Source: Opisthocomus hoazin | Taxonomy: Eukaryota; Chordata; Aves; Opisthocomiformes; Opisthocomidae | Length of the DNA stretch: 64,000 nucleotides | Assembly: GCF_030867145.1 (NCBI RefSeq) | Contig: NC_134429.1 | Span: forward strand, 16,404,615-16,468,614 | Direction: 5' to 3' | In this document: positions 1 to 12,300 of the stretch, one piece after another | How positions within the stretch are numbered: the first letter of the stretch is position 1 | How the letters are laid out: every line of letters starts with the position of its first letter | Program-made: the position numbers and the translations under genes | The notes under the pieces: generated by a model | Told to the model about the DNA's origin: nothing | The model's database searches: none | What the model saw: the letters and a program-made list of their open reading frames with translations, nothing else

Positions 1-302
1 GTGGTTAAGGCAGAAGATTAGCGAGCAAGCTCTCCTTCCACTGATGGGAAAGCAGGGATGCAGCCTGTGGTCCAGACACCAGCATCTCCCGAGACGATAC
101 AGGAGGAGGGAGCAGGAGAGCCTCAGTGTCCCCTTTACACTGTCAAGAGGCCCCACGTGGGCACCTCTCCTCCAAGCCCTGCGCTCTGTGGAGGAGTCCA
201 GCAGCCATGAGGTGTTGGCAGCACGTGCTGGTTTTATGCAGCTCAGTGGAGCCAGATGCCAGGAGAAGAAAACCCCATGGCTCACTCAGCACAAACTTAT
301 TA
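1..302. other. 3' flank, nothing recognised
   Basis: Mixed-composition DNA beyond the candidate WNT4 poly(A) signal. The open frames here look like chance frames. I see no exon, repeat or RNA gene. Confidence 0.4.
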
Positions 303-308
303 TTTAAT
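303..308 (-). terminator. candidate WNT4 poly(A) signal ATTAAA
   Basis: On the minus strand the sequence reads TCTATTAAATAATAAG, followed within about 10-20 bases by the GT-rich GTTTGTGCTGAGTG. That resembles a common variant polyadenylation signal with its downstream element. No AATAAA occurs on the minus strand between here and the stop codon that I could find. Confidence 0.35.
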
Positions 309-650
309 AGACAAAGTAAATATGAAGAAAAGACGTTTCCCCCCCTGCCCGGTGCTGAAATTTACAGCTGTGAGAAGAGCCAGGGTGCTGCGGAGCCGGG
401 GTATCTCCGGGTGACATTTACAGGGCTCAGCTTTCATCGCAGCTTGGAAAAATCCCGTGCGCAGAGATTATCTCCACGCCGATCTGGATTGTCTTGTTCA
501 GCTTTGGCCCTCATCCTAGATGGACAACGAGCAGAAAACTTGGCCAGTGGCCTGAGGTCGGTGGCCTCCTCTGCATGAGCTGGGAAGAGGAGGAACGGTC
601 TCCAAGGTACTTGAGAACTTGCAGCCCTGGAGGGCTGAAGAGATGGAGCT

Positions 651-691
651 GGGGGGGGGGTGGTGGTGATGAAGCTGAGGTCCCCCCCCCC
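651..691. repeat. G10 / C10 inverted homopolymer pair
   Basis: A run of ten G at 651-660 is followed after 21 bases by ten C at 682-691, so a 10-bp pure G:C stem is possible in either strand. It lies in the putative 3' UTR of WNT4. Confidence 0.7.
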
Positions 692-1884
692 GAGGATTTA
701 GTGCTGCACCCTTGGCCAACGGAGCCCTTGAGAGAGGCGATCCCTGCTCTGTGCTGCTCTGGTGAGATCCCTGGTTCGCATCGAAGTGGATCAGCCCACG
801 GTGGCTCCACCTCGGGGTCTCCCCGGGGTGTCAGTCCCCCTGGCACCCTTTGCCAAAGGTTTTCTGGAGCTGGGGCTGCGCAGGCGGGAGAAAGGCAGTC
901 GGGGGGTTACTGGGGGGATGCCTCGATGCAAACCTCCCTCGCCCTGCGCTGCTTCGAGTCAGTTGTCAGCAGCCTTCCAGCCGGATGGTGTCTGGAGACC
1001 TTCCAGCGACCACAGACTCTCCCCCAGCCCATCACTGCCACAGTGCAGACGGGATTTAACGTGCGTCTGCGCGTTCCCCCAACCTTTCCCCTCTCAGGAT
1101 GAAGCAGGGAAGAAAAACAAGACTGCAGGTTTGCAGGGACCCCCTCCTACAGCCCAGAGGGTGATGGTCACAGCTCCGGGCTTTTCTGGACCACGCAGGG
1201 AGCTCCCAGCTTGCACAGGAGGGCTCGGCAATGCCACCCCACGCTGGCTCCTCGCCGCACCGAGGGCAAATGTTCCTGTTGGCTCGAGATGCCATTTCGA
1301 GGTTTTTCTCCGCTCCCCGCTTGCCTCTCGACTTGCAGACAAGTGGGTGAGGGAGAGAGGAACCGGTTCGCTTTCCACCTCCCCTCGCAGTGCCCCTCTG
1401 CTTATTAGTTCTCCAAATATTTCGTCCTGCAGCCCGGCAGCGAGGACTCTGCACTAACCCGATCCCAGGCAGAGGGGAAGCCGGAGCGGGCAGGACAGCG
1501 CGTTATCCTCATGGCATCGCTCCAGGCCCGCGTGCGAGGAGCGGGACGGGGCAGCTGGGGCCCTGCTGCTCCGAATCCCGGTGGTCGGGCACACGGCAGC
1601 ATCCCTCGGGCTCAGCGGAGCATGAGCATTGCTTTCCCCCCCCAGCCCCCAGCAGCATCTTTCCCCCCCCCTATTAATTGCTCCACTTCATACTTTCGCT
1701 TTTCTCAGTAGCCAGCGGGACAGGGACTGCCCCCAGATCCCTCACCGAGTGCGGAGAAAAGCCATGTGGAGGAAGAGGAGGAGACCTGGTTGTGGGATGC
1801 TGGTGAGCAAGGCGGGGGCAATTATGGGACAGAGGAGAAGAAATCCCCTGGGATTTCATCCCATCAGCTCCATTAAGAGTCACT

Positions 1885-2006
1885 GGACCCGCCTGGACAA
1901 GGTCCTGTGCAGCCTGCTGTAGGTGACCCTGCTTCAGCAGGAGGGTTGGACTAGATGACCTACAGAGGTCCCTTCCAACCCCTACTATTCTGTGATTCTG
2001 TGATTG
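1885..2006 (+). mobile_element. CR1 LINE 3' tail
   Basis: Matches the end of avian CR1: the last ORF2 codons (..[10 protein letters not shown] and stop), the short 3' UTR with GGTTGGACTAGATGACC and CCCTTCCAACCCCTAC, and the terminal ATTCTGTGATTCTGTGATT. It is severely 5'-truncated, as is usual for CR1. It lies antisense to WNT4. Confidence 0.9.
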
Positions 2007-2065
2007 CAGGTACTGTTGGCCTTTATGGACCCTCTTCAGTCTCCAGCTCAGCAAGATGCTGAAGT

Positions 2066-2078
2066 GGGGGGGGGGGGG
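2066..2078 (+). repeat. poly-G run (13 G)
   Basis: A mononucleotide run in the putative WNT4 3' UTR (C13 in the transcript), about 60 bp from the CR1 tail. Its length is likely unstable or subject to sequencing error. Confidence 0.8.
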
Positions 2079-2626
2079 AAGGGGCTTGCAAGGGGAAGGG
2101 GAGCGTGGTGGGAACACTGCGTCCTCCAACAGCCCTGGGCAGCTGCTGAGGAGCTTCTGTAAATCAGAGCGGCCACTGGAGCTGCTCCAAAACCCACCCA
2201 ACGCCCTGGAGGCCATCGAGCATCCCACAACAAGGGGATGTGAGAGCATCCCATGCCCCCCTCTTAAACCCATCAGCCTGGCTGGGCTCCCCCTGCCCTG
2301 AGCTTCGCTCCCGGGGACATTGCCACCCCGTCACCATCCGCCCATCCTCCGCAAGGCACCTGGCTGCGCTCCATCCCTTCCCGCGGCTCAGCCAAGGCAA
2401 GCAGCGCTCCGGGATGCTCGGCACATGCCTTAAACAAACAAAAATAACCACGACAGAAGATACCGAGTGCCTAACGCCGGCCTCGGCTCAAACACCTCCC
2501 GTTTCGCCACGCTCCGGAGTCAGCAGGAGCTCATCCGACGAGGGCGGGCATCGCGCAGGTCCCCAGCCAGCCGCCGAGAGCAGACGCGGCCCTGGCGGCG
2601 TGGGACACCGAGGGGCTCTGGCTCCA

Positions 2627-2750
2627 GCAATAAATAAAGCGAGCAAACAAAACAAAGCAAAAAAAGCCAACAATGATAATATTTTTGGTTTTTTTTTTTT
2701 TTTAACTTTAAATATTTCTTTTTCTTTAAAATCTGTTTTTCCTCTGGGGC
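2627..2750. repeat. A/T-rich patch with T13-T14 run, just after the WNT4 stop
   Basis: Contains AATAAATAAAG on the plus strand, a long T run at about 2690-2703, then mixed T/A sequence. In the WNT4 transcript this would be an A/U-rich stretch beginning about 125 nt after the stop codon, a possible mRNA-stability element. There is no AATAAA on the transcript strand. Confidence 0.5.
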
Positions 2751-2875
2751 TGTGTCTCTGTAAAGAGCTGTGCTCTCCCTGCAGCGTCTGGGGTCCTTCC
2801 TCAGTCCTGGCCGTGGGGCAAGGGAGAAGCAGGGTCAGTTAGAGAGGGGGACGGGTGGGCGCTCCTCCCCGTGCA

Positions 2876-3343
2876 TCACCGGCACGTGTGGATTTCCACC
2901 ACCCGATGGCAGGGTTTGCACTTGACGGAGCAGCACCAGTGGAATTTGCAGCTGCACCTTTCCACAACCTCCACTTCGTCCGTGTGAAAGCCCCGGCCGC
3001 AGCACATCAGCTCGCAGCCGTCGATAGCCTTGGAGGTCTTGTTGCACTGCCGGCCACTGGTGCCCAGCACCCCGTTCTTGAGGTCGTGGTCACAGAAGTC
3101 GGGACTGGAGTCCAGGTAGACGAGGTCCTCGTCCGTGTGCGGCTTGAACTGGGAGTTTTTGGGCACCAGCACTTTGGTGGATCCGATCTCGCTCTGCTCG
3201 ACCTCCGTGGCACCGTCGAACTTCTCCTTCAGGACGTTGCCCACTTTGCGGAAGGGCGGCATGGCTTTCCAGCACGTCTTGAACTCGCACGAGCCCGACA
3301 CGCCGTGACACTTGCACTCCACCCGCATGTTGTTCAGGATCGC
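2876..3343 (-). CDS. WNT4: WNT4 coding exon 5 with stop codon
   Basis: Encodes residues 197-351. It holds the thumb loop [10 protein letters not shown] (206-215) with S212, the site of palmitoleate addition in Wnt proteins, and [11 protein letters not shown]. After the linker come the N297 sequon and the cysteine-rich C-terminal domain with the finger CKFHWCC, ending IHTCR and TGA at 2876-2878. The acceptor is CTCCAG. Several long frames on both strands here (for example 2855-3457 plus) are shadows of this exon. Confidence 0.98.
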
Positions 3344-6300
3344 CTGGAGGAACAGACACGAGGAACAAGATGGGACCATCAGCTCGGGATGGACACAGCA
3401 AGAAGAGTGCAACGTAGCAGGGTTGTGCAGAAAGCGACGCTGATGTACGCGAGCTGACGGGATTAAATGAAGCCAAAAAGGCTCAAGCAATTGCTGCGGA
3501 GCCACACCAGCTGCCTCAGTTTCCCCCTCACCATTACCTTCCTCCCCGCCTCGTTGTTGTGGAGGTTCATTAACGCTCTGTTGGAAGAAGCCCCTTTGCT
3601 CCTCTCGCGGACGTCGACGAAGGACTGGGAGAAGGCCACGCCGTAGGCGATGTTGTCAGAGCAGCCCGACCACTGGAAGCCTAAGGCAGAGCGCATGGAT
3701 GAGACAGATTACAGCCAGCCCGCCTTGCCCATCCTCTCCAGCCCGGCTCCTGCTGAACTACAGCTGACCTGCAGCCCCTTCTGTCTTCCTACCCCCTAGG
3801 CTGGACTGCCTGGGGGGTAGAATCATAGAACAGAATGATTCTATTTGGGTTGGAAGGGACCTTTAGAGATTATTTTAGCCCAACCCCTCCCTGCAGTGAG
3901 CAGGGACATCTTCAGCCAGACCAGGTTGCTCTGAGCCCCATCCAAGTTGACTGGGGAAGCTGGGGAGTGTGGCCCTGGGGGACACAGACTCTTTCCAGTG
4001 GTGCCCAGTGACAGGACAAGGGGCAACGGGCACAAACTGAAGCAGAGGAAGCTCCACCTGAACCCGAGGAAGAACTTCTTCCCTCTGAGGGTGACGGAGC
4101 CCTGGCCCAGGCTGCCCAGGGAGGCTGTGGAGTCTCCTTCTCTGGAGATATTCCAGCCCCCCCGGCCACGGTACTGTGCAGCCTACTCTGGGTGACCCTG
4201 CTTGGGCAGGGGGTTGGGCTGGGTGACCCACAGAGGTCCCTTCCAGCCCCTACCAGTCTGGGATTCTGTGATTCCGTGACAAATGGACAAGATGCCTTCT
4301 CTCCCCCATGGGTGATACTCCCAGATGCCTTTCTGAGGGACTTGTGTGGACTAATGGGAGTTTCTTCTTTTAAAAAAAAAACTTTTTCCTCCTTTCTGGA
4401 TGGCTCCAGAGTGGGCATTTCCCTGCTTGGGCATTTTGCATCCCTGCTTGGCTGTCCCCGTCCCTCTGCGTGCTCACCCTGCGGGCTGCCGCCCTGCACC
4501 GTCCGGTCACATCCACACTTGTCCAGCTCACCGCTGCTGCAGGCTCGGGTCACTGCGAAGGCCACCCCTGCCGAAGAGATGGCATAGACGAATGCTGCCT
4601 CCCGTGTCCCTGCAACAGCACAAACGACGGTGGGAAACGGGGCAGCAAGTCGATGGCAAGCGAGAGGGCTTTCTGGAGGGGATGCCCTTGGTGGGCTTTT
4701 GTGTGTGTGTCCCTGCTCCTCGTCCCTCCTAACGCTGGTGTTGCACATAAACCCCCTTGAAAAACTGGTCTGAAAGCTGGCTCTCGGCAAAGCATGCTCT
4801 GCAGAGTGATCAAGTCAAGCCCTTGGTCCATCTCTTCACCCCAAGATGGGGTACCCCATGCAGCACACTCATCCTCCCCACTCCCAGGGCTGCTGCTTGC
4901 TTGGTGCCAAGCCCAGACCAGTCTCAGCAGAGACACGTCGGCGCTGGGAGACCGTTTGCAGCAGTGAGAGGCCTGTCTCACAGTACTGAAGGAGCTGGGA
5001 ACTGCCCCACAAGGTTAAAAGCATGAATGCAATGGGCAAATTCTAACCTGGCCATGAGGGAGATGCAAAGGCTGCATTGCCGATGTGGGGAGAGCTCTCC
5101 ACAGCTTATATGGAGAGAACATCTTGCCTGGTCCTTGCAGGGCACCTCTGCCATGAAATCCCTCCTGCATGCAAAGTAGTTGGCTGCTTTCCACGTCCAG
5201 GAACATCCCCTGCAGCGGCAGATCCTTGCCATCCTCTGACATGGGGTCCTGTAGATCCCAGCACCTCCCAAACTACCCTGCGAAACCCCACCTCGCCTTG
5301 CAAAACCAGGCTGGTCCCCAGGGTGCAGCCCCTTCCCAGCTCTCGCGTCGATCTCTGTGGTGCCGCGCGGTTAGGAAGAGCTTGTTTGGGAAGTCAGGGG
5401 ACATCCCTGGGCACAAACACACAGGGTGGCGTGGCCAGGGATCAGCTCTTGCAACACCCGAATCCCCACCGTCCCCGAGGCCGGCTGAGGACACGGCCCC
5501 TCCGTCTCCGAGCAAGGCAGGCTGGCACTGGGGGATGTCCCGTGCTGGGGGTAGAGGCGGGGGGGGACGGCTTGCTCGCTGGTCAGGCAGAGGGCAGCTA
5601 CTTTGGTGGTCGCAGCCCAGACTTTGGTGGCCCAGCTGTGATCTGGGCCAGGCGGCAGTGGCTGTGGAGGACCCAGCCAGCGCGGGGACTGAACCGCCTC
5701 CAAGTTAATCGAGGTTAATAGTAGGATCGTGTTGGTCGGTTTGTGCTGTGGCTGCCTAAAAAGAGACGACTTTTAGTTTCTGGTATTTCTGGTATTTCCA
5801 GTCCCTGAACCTTCACAAGAAGAGATGTTCACCCCTGCGTTGAGGGGAGGAAAGTCAAACAAGGAGCCCGGGGGGAGGCTTTGGTCTCTGGGTCCTGGGG
5901 TGAGAAGTGAGAGGGTGCATCAGAGATGGCAGCAGCACCTGTGGGGAGCCAAGGGCCGCTTTGGTGGTCTCCAGGGGTTGCAGAGGGGCTTTCCCCTCCA
6001 TCTCCTCACCCTGATGTTCTGGGTCCTTGCTTGGTTTGATCACAGCCCTGTGCCTCCGGGATGCCTGCGTGCAGCTGGGGTCAGAGGGGTCGCGGGCTGC
6101 CCTGGCCATAAACCCCCCCCCGAAGGCTGGCAGCTGGGTGGTGGTGGGAGACGATGCTGTCCTCGGAGGGTAAAGCCACCGTGTGCCTCACATGTTGGGT
6201 GGCAGAGGGCTGTCCTCCCGAGGTCTTGCCCACCGACGGCTCTGCTCGGGAGCAGAGCACCAGTCCAGCAGCGGCCACGGCCTCGGGGCTGCCCGGAGAA

Positions 6301-9300
6301 AGGATGGAATAAATCCAGCATCCCGCTGCAGCCACGGCTTTGCGGAGCGAAGCTCCTGGGCTTGGCAGGGCAGAGATCAGATCGCAGGATGGCTGTAGGG
6401 CCCTGCTCGAACTTGGCATGGCGTTGTAAAAGGTCCAGGCTGTCCAGATGCCCTGGGCTGGAGCCTCCATGCAGTGGGCACCCGCCGGGGGTGGAAAAGT
6501 GCAGCCAGCAGCTATGGAACTGCAAGGGTCTGGATAAGCTGCCCCCCAGTACGTTCAAAAGAGCCCTGGTGAAATGCCTGGGCAAGGCTCGTCAGCCCCA
6601 AGACCCAACACCGGCTCAGGGGCGAGCGAGCAAACCCCACCCGCAGCCACCGGACTGCTGCGGTAGCCATTCCCCCACGCAGCAGCACCCCAGGCACGTG
6701 TCCTCCCGGCTCACCTTGCGTTACCACCTTGCCGAAGACGGGCAGGGTGTCCAGCGTGGAGCAGTTCCAGCGGCGGTTGCGGAACTGGTACTGGCACTCT
6801 TCGATGGCCAGCTGGGCTCCGCGCCGCACTGAGTCCATCACCTCCAGGTTCCTCTTGCACATCTGCACCTGGCGCTGGATCAAGCCCTTCAGCTTCTCGC
6901 AGGTCTCCTCCTCGGAGATGCTCCCCACTGAAGACAGCTTTGCCAGGTACCTGCCGTGACAGCCAGCATAACTGGTTAGGAGGCAAGGGTGGAGGAGCAT
7001 GAACCCATGTTCAACTGGGACACCCTGCACTGCAGAAAGCGAGCAGACCTAGCCTCTCATCCCCTCTGTAGCTGAGGCCTGGTGCCCATCTGGGACCACC
7101 TTAAATGTGCCACTGCAGTGGCTCCTCAGGATGCATTTTTGGCTGGCAGAGAGCAAGCCCAAACAAAACAAGCATCCCTCTGCCACCCAGTGCCCTGTCT
7201 CTCACGGAGCCCAACTGCTGGCTCCCCTTTGCCTCTGTTGCCTGCAAGGAAGATATTTTCAGCGTTGTCTGAATGTGCCCGGTCAAGTCTCCTGAGTACC
7301 GGCACATCCAAGTGCTACTAGGAAAAGCCAGAGGTCTCTGAAGTCAGCCAAAACAAGCAGAACAGGCGCTCGGCTGCCAGCTCCAGCTGCCACACCGCTC
7401 CCACGGCGTGGCTGTGTGCTCATCACCGACAAACATCGCCCTCCAAGCCACTTCCCTCCTGGAGCCTGCTTTTAGCTCCCCTGGCCCCCAGCAGGCACGG
7501 ATGGCCTCTGGGAGCTGCGGGGTTTCCTGTCACTTGGGACTCGAGCAGGGCTTGAAGTGAGGAGGACAGAGTCGGGAGCCTGATGTGGGCAGAAATGCAC
7601 ACGCTGGGCACCTCTTCCACCAGCCCAGCTCGTGAACCTGGCCACGAGGTCTTTGCTGACCTGGAAAAGACTGGCCCTGCATGGAGGTGACCATGTCCTC
7701 TGCATCATCCCATCCTCATCAGAAGGATCTACAGAGCTGCTCTTCAGTGTTGGGATCAGGGGGGAAGGGGAGCTGCCCGATTTGGGGCAAGCACCCCACA
7801 AGCTCTTGGCATCTCCCCACTGACCATGTGGGCACGATGGTCCATCCCGCGCACCCCAGTAACCCAGCTCACTGTGCCCCGCATGTCCCAGGTCCATCTT
7901 CCTGCCCCAGCCTCTGGACCCCAGAATGGTTTTAAGATAGACCCACACAGCTCGCTCAGGCTGTTGGATCATCCCAGACCCTCCCTCCGCGCCTGTGCCA
8001 GCGTGTGCGTACTTGAGACGTTGTCCCTTCTGCGGCTGCTGGCACTTGGTTTAGGTGACAGAGCCGCCGGTGCATCCCGTCCTGCCACGGAGCAGGGAGG
8101 TCCCCTGCATGGGACAGGCACAACTCACACTTGCACCCGCTGACCACACTGAGCTTTAACGTCCTTGGGAATCACCGGCGTCAGCTCACGGTGCTGCCTC
8201 GCCTGCACCAAGGGATGCGAGTACCGAGCAAAGGCTTTTTGGAAACCTCATTCCTTGACTCTGCATTTCCCAGCCCTACAGAGCTTGTGGGTTTTTTTGT
8301 TTGCTTGTTTTTTTTCCTCCTCCTCCCAAGTTGCAACATCCTGCTAAGGATTTTTCCTTTGAAGCCGTGCTCGCCTCCGAGAAGTGACTGTGCAAAAGTG
8401 GCTCCTGCTCCCTGCCTGTTCCCATGTGTCCCAGGAGCCAGATCTGCTGACTTCAGCCACAAAATCAAGTTGTCACAGCCTCTTCCTCCCATTAGCCCTG
8501 CCAGCCTGCCCCAGGAGGAGAGAACAGGATTTTCTCTTCCGTGCATCAGCAGAATTATTCACCAGCTTGGTTTCGTGCTTACAGCTGGGGGGCTGTGGGA
8601 CCTGGTGAGAAAGCCGGCTTGGCTTGCAGCGTCCGTGGGGAGTCTGCATGGCGAGCCGTTGCAAGCGTTCAGCTTTCCATGTGTGTGGAGATCACTTGAT
8701 GCAACGCCTCTCGGACAGCGGGAAGTGGCAGGCTGCCGTGGTTTCAGAGCCAGGTTCTTCCCTAGCCTTTATACCAGCTAAGCAGCTTTGCCCAAGGCTT
8801 TCTGCTGCTCCAAGGGCACAGCCTTGTTTGCAGAGGACTGGCCACGCAGCTCCCTGACGCAGACAGCAGGCTTGGAAACCCCACCACGGTCAAACCCAGG
8901 GCTGTCACCTTTCTGCTGGCCTCCACACCACGCAACGAGTGTCCTGGACATGGGGTGTGACAGCTGCATCTCACTGCACTCGGCTGGCCCAAGACGAAGG
9001 CAGCAAACCACCCTCAGGAGCTTTGAGGACATTTGACGCTGAGCAAACCCAGAGTGACTGTGACAGCCCCGTCCCCTCTCAGGTCCGGCCATCGTTGCAG
9101 TTTGTGCATGGAGAAGAAGCTGGTGCACAGTGAGGCAGTGAGATTCATCCCAAAGCACAGTGGGTCGGCAGATCAGCCAAGGAAACCAGATTCTGCCGCC
9201 AGTACTAACCCTGCTTTGTGCCGATTTGGCTTTTCCCCTCTCCGGCTACTCAAGCAGCATTTATCACACCAGGGAACCAGCTCCTGCAAAGCAGCATGGC

Positions 9301-12300
9301 CGGTCCTGCCAATGAGTCAGTGCCCGGTCCGGCTGCGGGCGCCTTGGCAGGAGGGAGCTGTGCCGCAGGTGTGACAGCCCCATTAACATCAGCTCTGCTC
9401 AGGATGGGCGCATCATCTCCTTTTTGGATACATTTCCCAGGTTGGTGGGATTCTCCAGGCAAGGGGGAGCTACAAATTCAAAGCACACATGAAGAAAAGC
9501 ATGACAAGAGCCTTTCAAGCCTTTCCAAGTAGATGCGCCTGATAAGATGCCTCCCCAACAAGCATTTAATGCTGTTTGGGATGATAAAACGAAGGCCAAG
9601 GATGCTTCAAAGATAGGTACAGCTCTCCAAGAACACGTCTGGTAATTTGTTTTGCAAGGCCGGCAAATAAGATGAAGCTATCCAGAACGCTGCTCTGGCG
9701 TCTCTCCCCCATGACAGGTCCTCTGTATGCCATCATCCCTCCTCAACCCATGCGTATCTGCCTCTCCTTGGGGATGAAGGCAACTGTTTCTAAAATGCGA
9801 TGGCCCCATCAGGCTCCCAGCTTGCTGCCAGTCTCCTACATCCCATGAGTACCATCACTGCTTTCCAAAAAAGGTGTTTTTTTTGGGAGGAGGCAGCTCC
9901 CATCCTGGTCCCTGTTCCAGGAAGGATCCAGAGGTTGAGTCAAGGATGTGAGGAAGTACCTTTACTGAAGGACCTCAGCTTTGAGGCTTTCACATGCATC
10001 TCTCCACACCACATTCAGGGGCACTGGGCAGCAACGTCTTGCCTCTTTTCTCCAGGGTGGCTGAAGGGCGAGATTAGGGCTGGGCAACATGCTCTGCCCT
10101 CACCAGCACTCAAAGATGCTTCCACCCCATGACTCACAGAGCATTTCTCAGGGCTGTGGAGCCCAACCAAGGCACCAAACCCATCTGCAACATCCCCCGG
10201 TCACCATGGAAACCCGGCTCCAGCACTGCACCAGATCCTTAATGAGGACCTTGCTCCAGGCTTCATTTTCCTGGACTGAGGTGGTAGAAACCACGGACAA
10301 AGCCTTTCTCCCTCTACCCACACAGACAGTAAGATGGGTCCAAGAGGAGCAAACCCAACAGTTCCTGCCCTCTGCAAGGTCTCAGCGCAGATCTCCATCC
10401 TGATGTCACGTCTCGATTGCTGCGCAGAGCTCTAGGTTATGACTTAAGTCTCACATGCAGCCTCAAAACAGCCCTGCTCGTGGAAAAAAAAAACCCCAAT
10501 AATGGCATATTTTCTTGCTTTCCCAAGATTGGGCAAAGAATGTTTCAAGGGGTGAGCTGCTGTCCAAGCCGTTTGTTTGTCTTCTTACTTCAACATGAGA
10601 TTGATGTTTCTTTTCTCCTGCCTTTAAATCCGGAGGAGCCACTCGCCGAACAAGCTCCCTTTTAATAAAAGTCACCAATTTAACACAAAGCTGACAGAAA
10701 GCCCTTCCTTTTTTTTCCATCCACAGCATGTACACCAAGAATGAAGCCCCATAATTTAAGCAGCTGCAGTTGATCCACCCTGCAAGATGGCAAATAAGGA
10801 AACCTCAAATCCAGGGAGCTTTGAAAAGGAGGGGGGAAGCCCTACTTAAATAAAAATGATGGTAATAATTTCAGGAGGAAGAATAATTGGTGGAATGACA
10901 AGAAGACATTGGAAGAGACACAGCAGTTGGCAGATAGAGCCAGAAGGAGAGGGCAGGGGGTTCCCGGCCGTGGGAAGGTGTAGAAATTTGAGCGATTGAC
11001 AAATTCTCAGCAGAGGTGGGTCAGGGAAGATGTAGCAGATGTCTTGGAGGAAGCAGAGATCTCTGGTGTTTCTTTTATTTAAACAAATGAGTTTCAAGTG
11101 TGAGAACTCTTCGTATGGTCTCATTTTGGGAATATTTTCCTGGAGATGGTAACAGTCAGACCCAGGCCAGTGGTATCACTGATATGTCACTCAGAGATGC
11201 TGAGAAATCAGATGAGCTCAGAAGCTTCACCCTGTTCAGCAAACACCCAACCTGCATGGGACAGAATCACAGAATGGGCTGGAGTGGGCCTTTAAAAGCC
11301 ACAAAAGCCTTGTTCAAGTTTTGAACTGCAGAGATGCTCCAGCTCTGCTCCTCTCCGAGAGGCAGCCTCTGCAAACGTCCTCCCTGCTCAGGGAGCAACA
11401 AAGTCAGCCTGGATCAGCAGCGTCTCTGTGCCTCTCGTGGCTGGACGTATGGTCAGCCAGTGACCCAGGGATGTATTTAGGATTGAGACTGCCTTGTGCA
11501 GAGAGGTTTCCTCTGAGGAAGAAGAAAAGGCTTGTTTAGGATGCAAAAGCCAAAAGTGGATGGAGATAGATGCAAAGAGAGAGGGGTACTGACCGGGCAC
11601 TGGAAGGAGCCATCCTGCAGCTATGGAGACAGGGATCATCTCTGCTTGTTGCTTTCCCCTTCCAAGCAGAGAGAAGGCATGGGGAGGTGTCCCAGGGCTG
11701 GCAGGTCAAAGGATGCTCTAGGTGGGCCAGAGAGCCCACGTGCTTTCTCTTGGTGTCCCGCACTGGCCTTAGTACCACTTCCCCTGTGCCAACGTGGTCA
11801 AGCTCGTAGGTGCCACCCACATCTTTGGCATGGTTCAGCAGGTCTGCCAACTTGGGCATGTTCCTGGCAAGGTTGCCCTTATCCAGCTGACGGCTCTGCG
11901 GCAGGACATATCCCTCCCAGAAACGAGACATCCACTTCCTGAGATCAGATAGCCTGCCTTTCCATCCCTTCTAGGTATAAACCACGGTTTACACAGTCAT
12001 CATCTGAAAGCCTGGCTGGTTTCTTCCCTGGAAGAAAAGCAGCTCTCTGGCTCAGTCCTTCCTGTCACAGTTACTGCGTGTTTCATCTCTTGGCTGAAAT
12101 CGTGCTTTTCACACCCTAACCTCTACCTCCAGTTAACAGCTGCCAAAACAGTCCCCCAGGAGGAGGCATTGCCACGCTCACCATTACCTGCCTACAGACC
12201 TAGACCTGAGCGTGCAGCTCCACTGCCTGCGCTCAAAGGTGAACCTACATCTCAGATCCTGCACACCACGCACTGTCTAGGATGTGCAGGTAGCAAACAC

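Larger units (their letters stand above)
303..2875 (-). other. WNT4: putative WNT4 3' UTR
   Basis: No coding sequence is recognisable after the WNT4 stop. Reading along the minus strand there is an A/U-rich patch at about 2640-2750, a G13/C13 run, an antisense CR1 tail, then G/C-rich DNA. The first plausible poly(A) hexamer I find is ATTAAA at 303-308 (minus), giving a UTR of about 2.6 kb. Human WNT4 also has a long 3' UTR. The extent is inferred, and an earlier non-canonical end is possible. Confidence 0.4.
3681..4477 (-). other. WNT4: WNT4 intron 3
   Basis: A 797-bp GT-AG intron (GTGAGC..CCTTAG). About 430 bp of it is CR1 sequence: one minus-oriented tail and one plus-oriented fragment whose 5' sides face each other. 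Confidence 0.93.

Noticed and set aside
2855..3457. 200-codon plus frame
   Set aside because: Antisense shadow of WNT4 exon 5.
3912..4790. 292-codon minus frame
   Set aside because: Reads through WNT4 exon 3 into both introns and the CR1; only the 4478-4609 part is coding.
5825..6832. 335-codon plus frame
   Set aside because: Overlaps WNT4 exon 2 antisense and lies mostly in intron 2; no domain signature.
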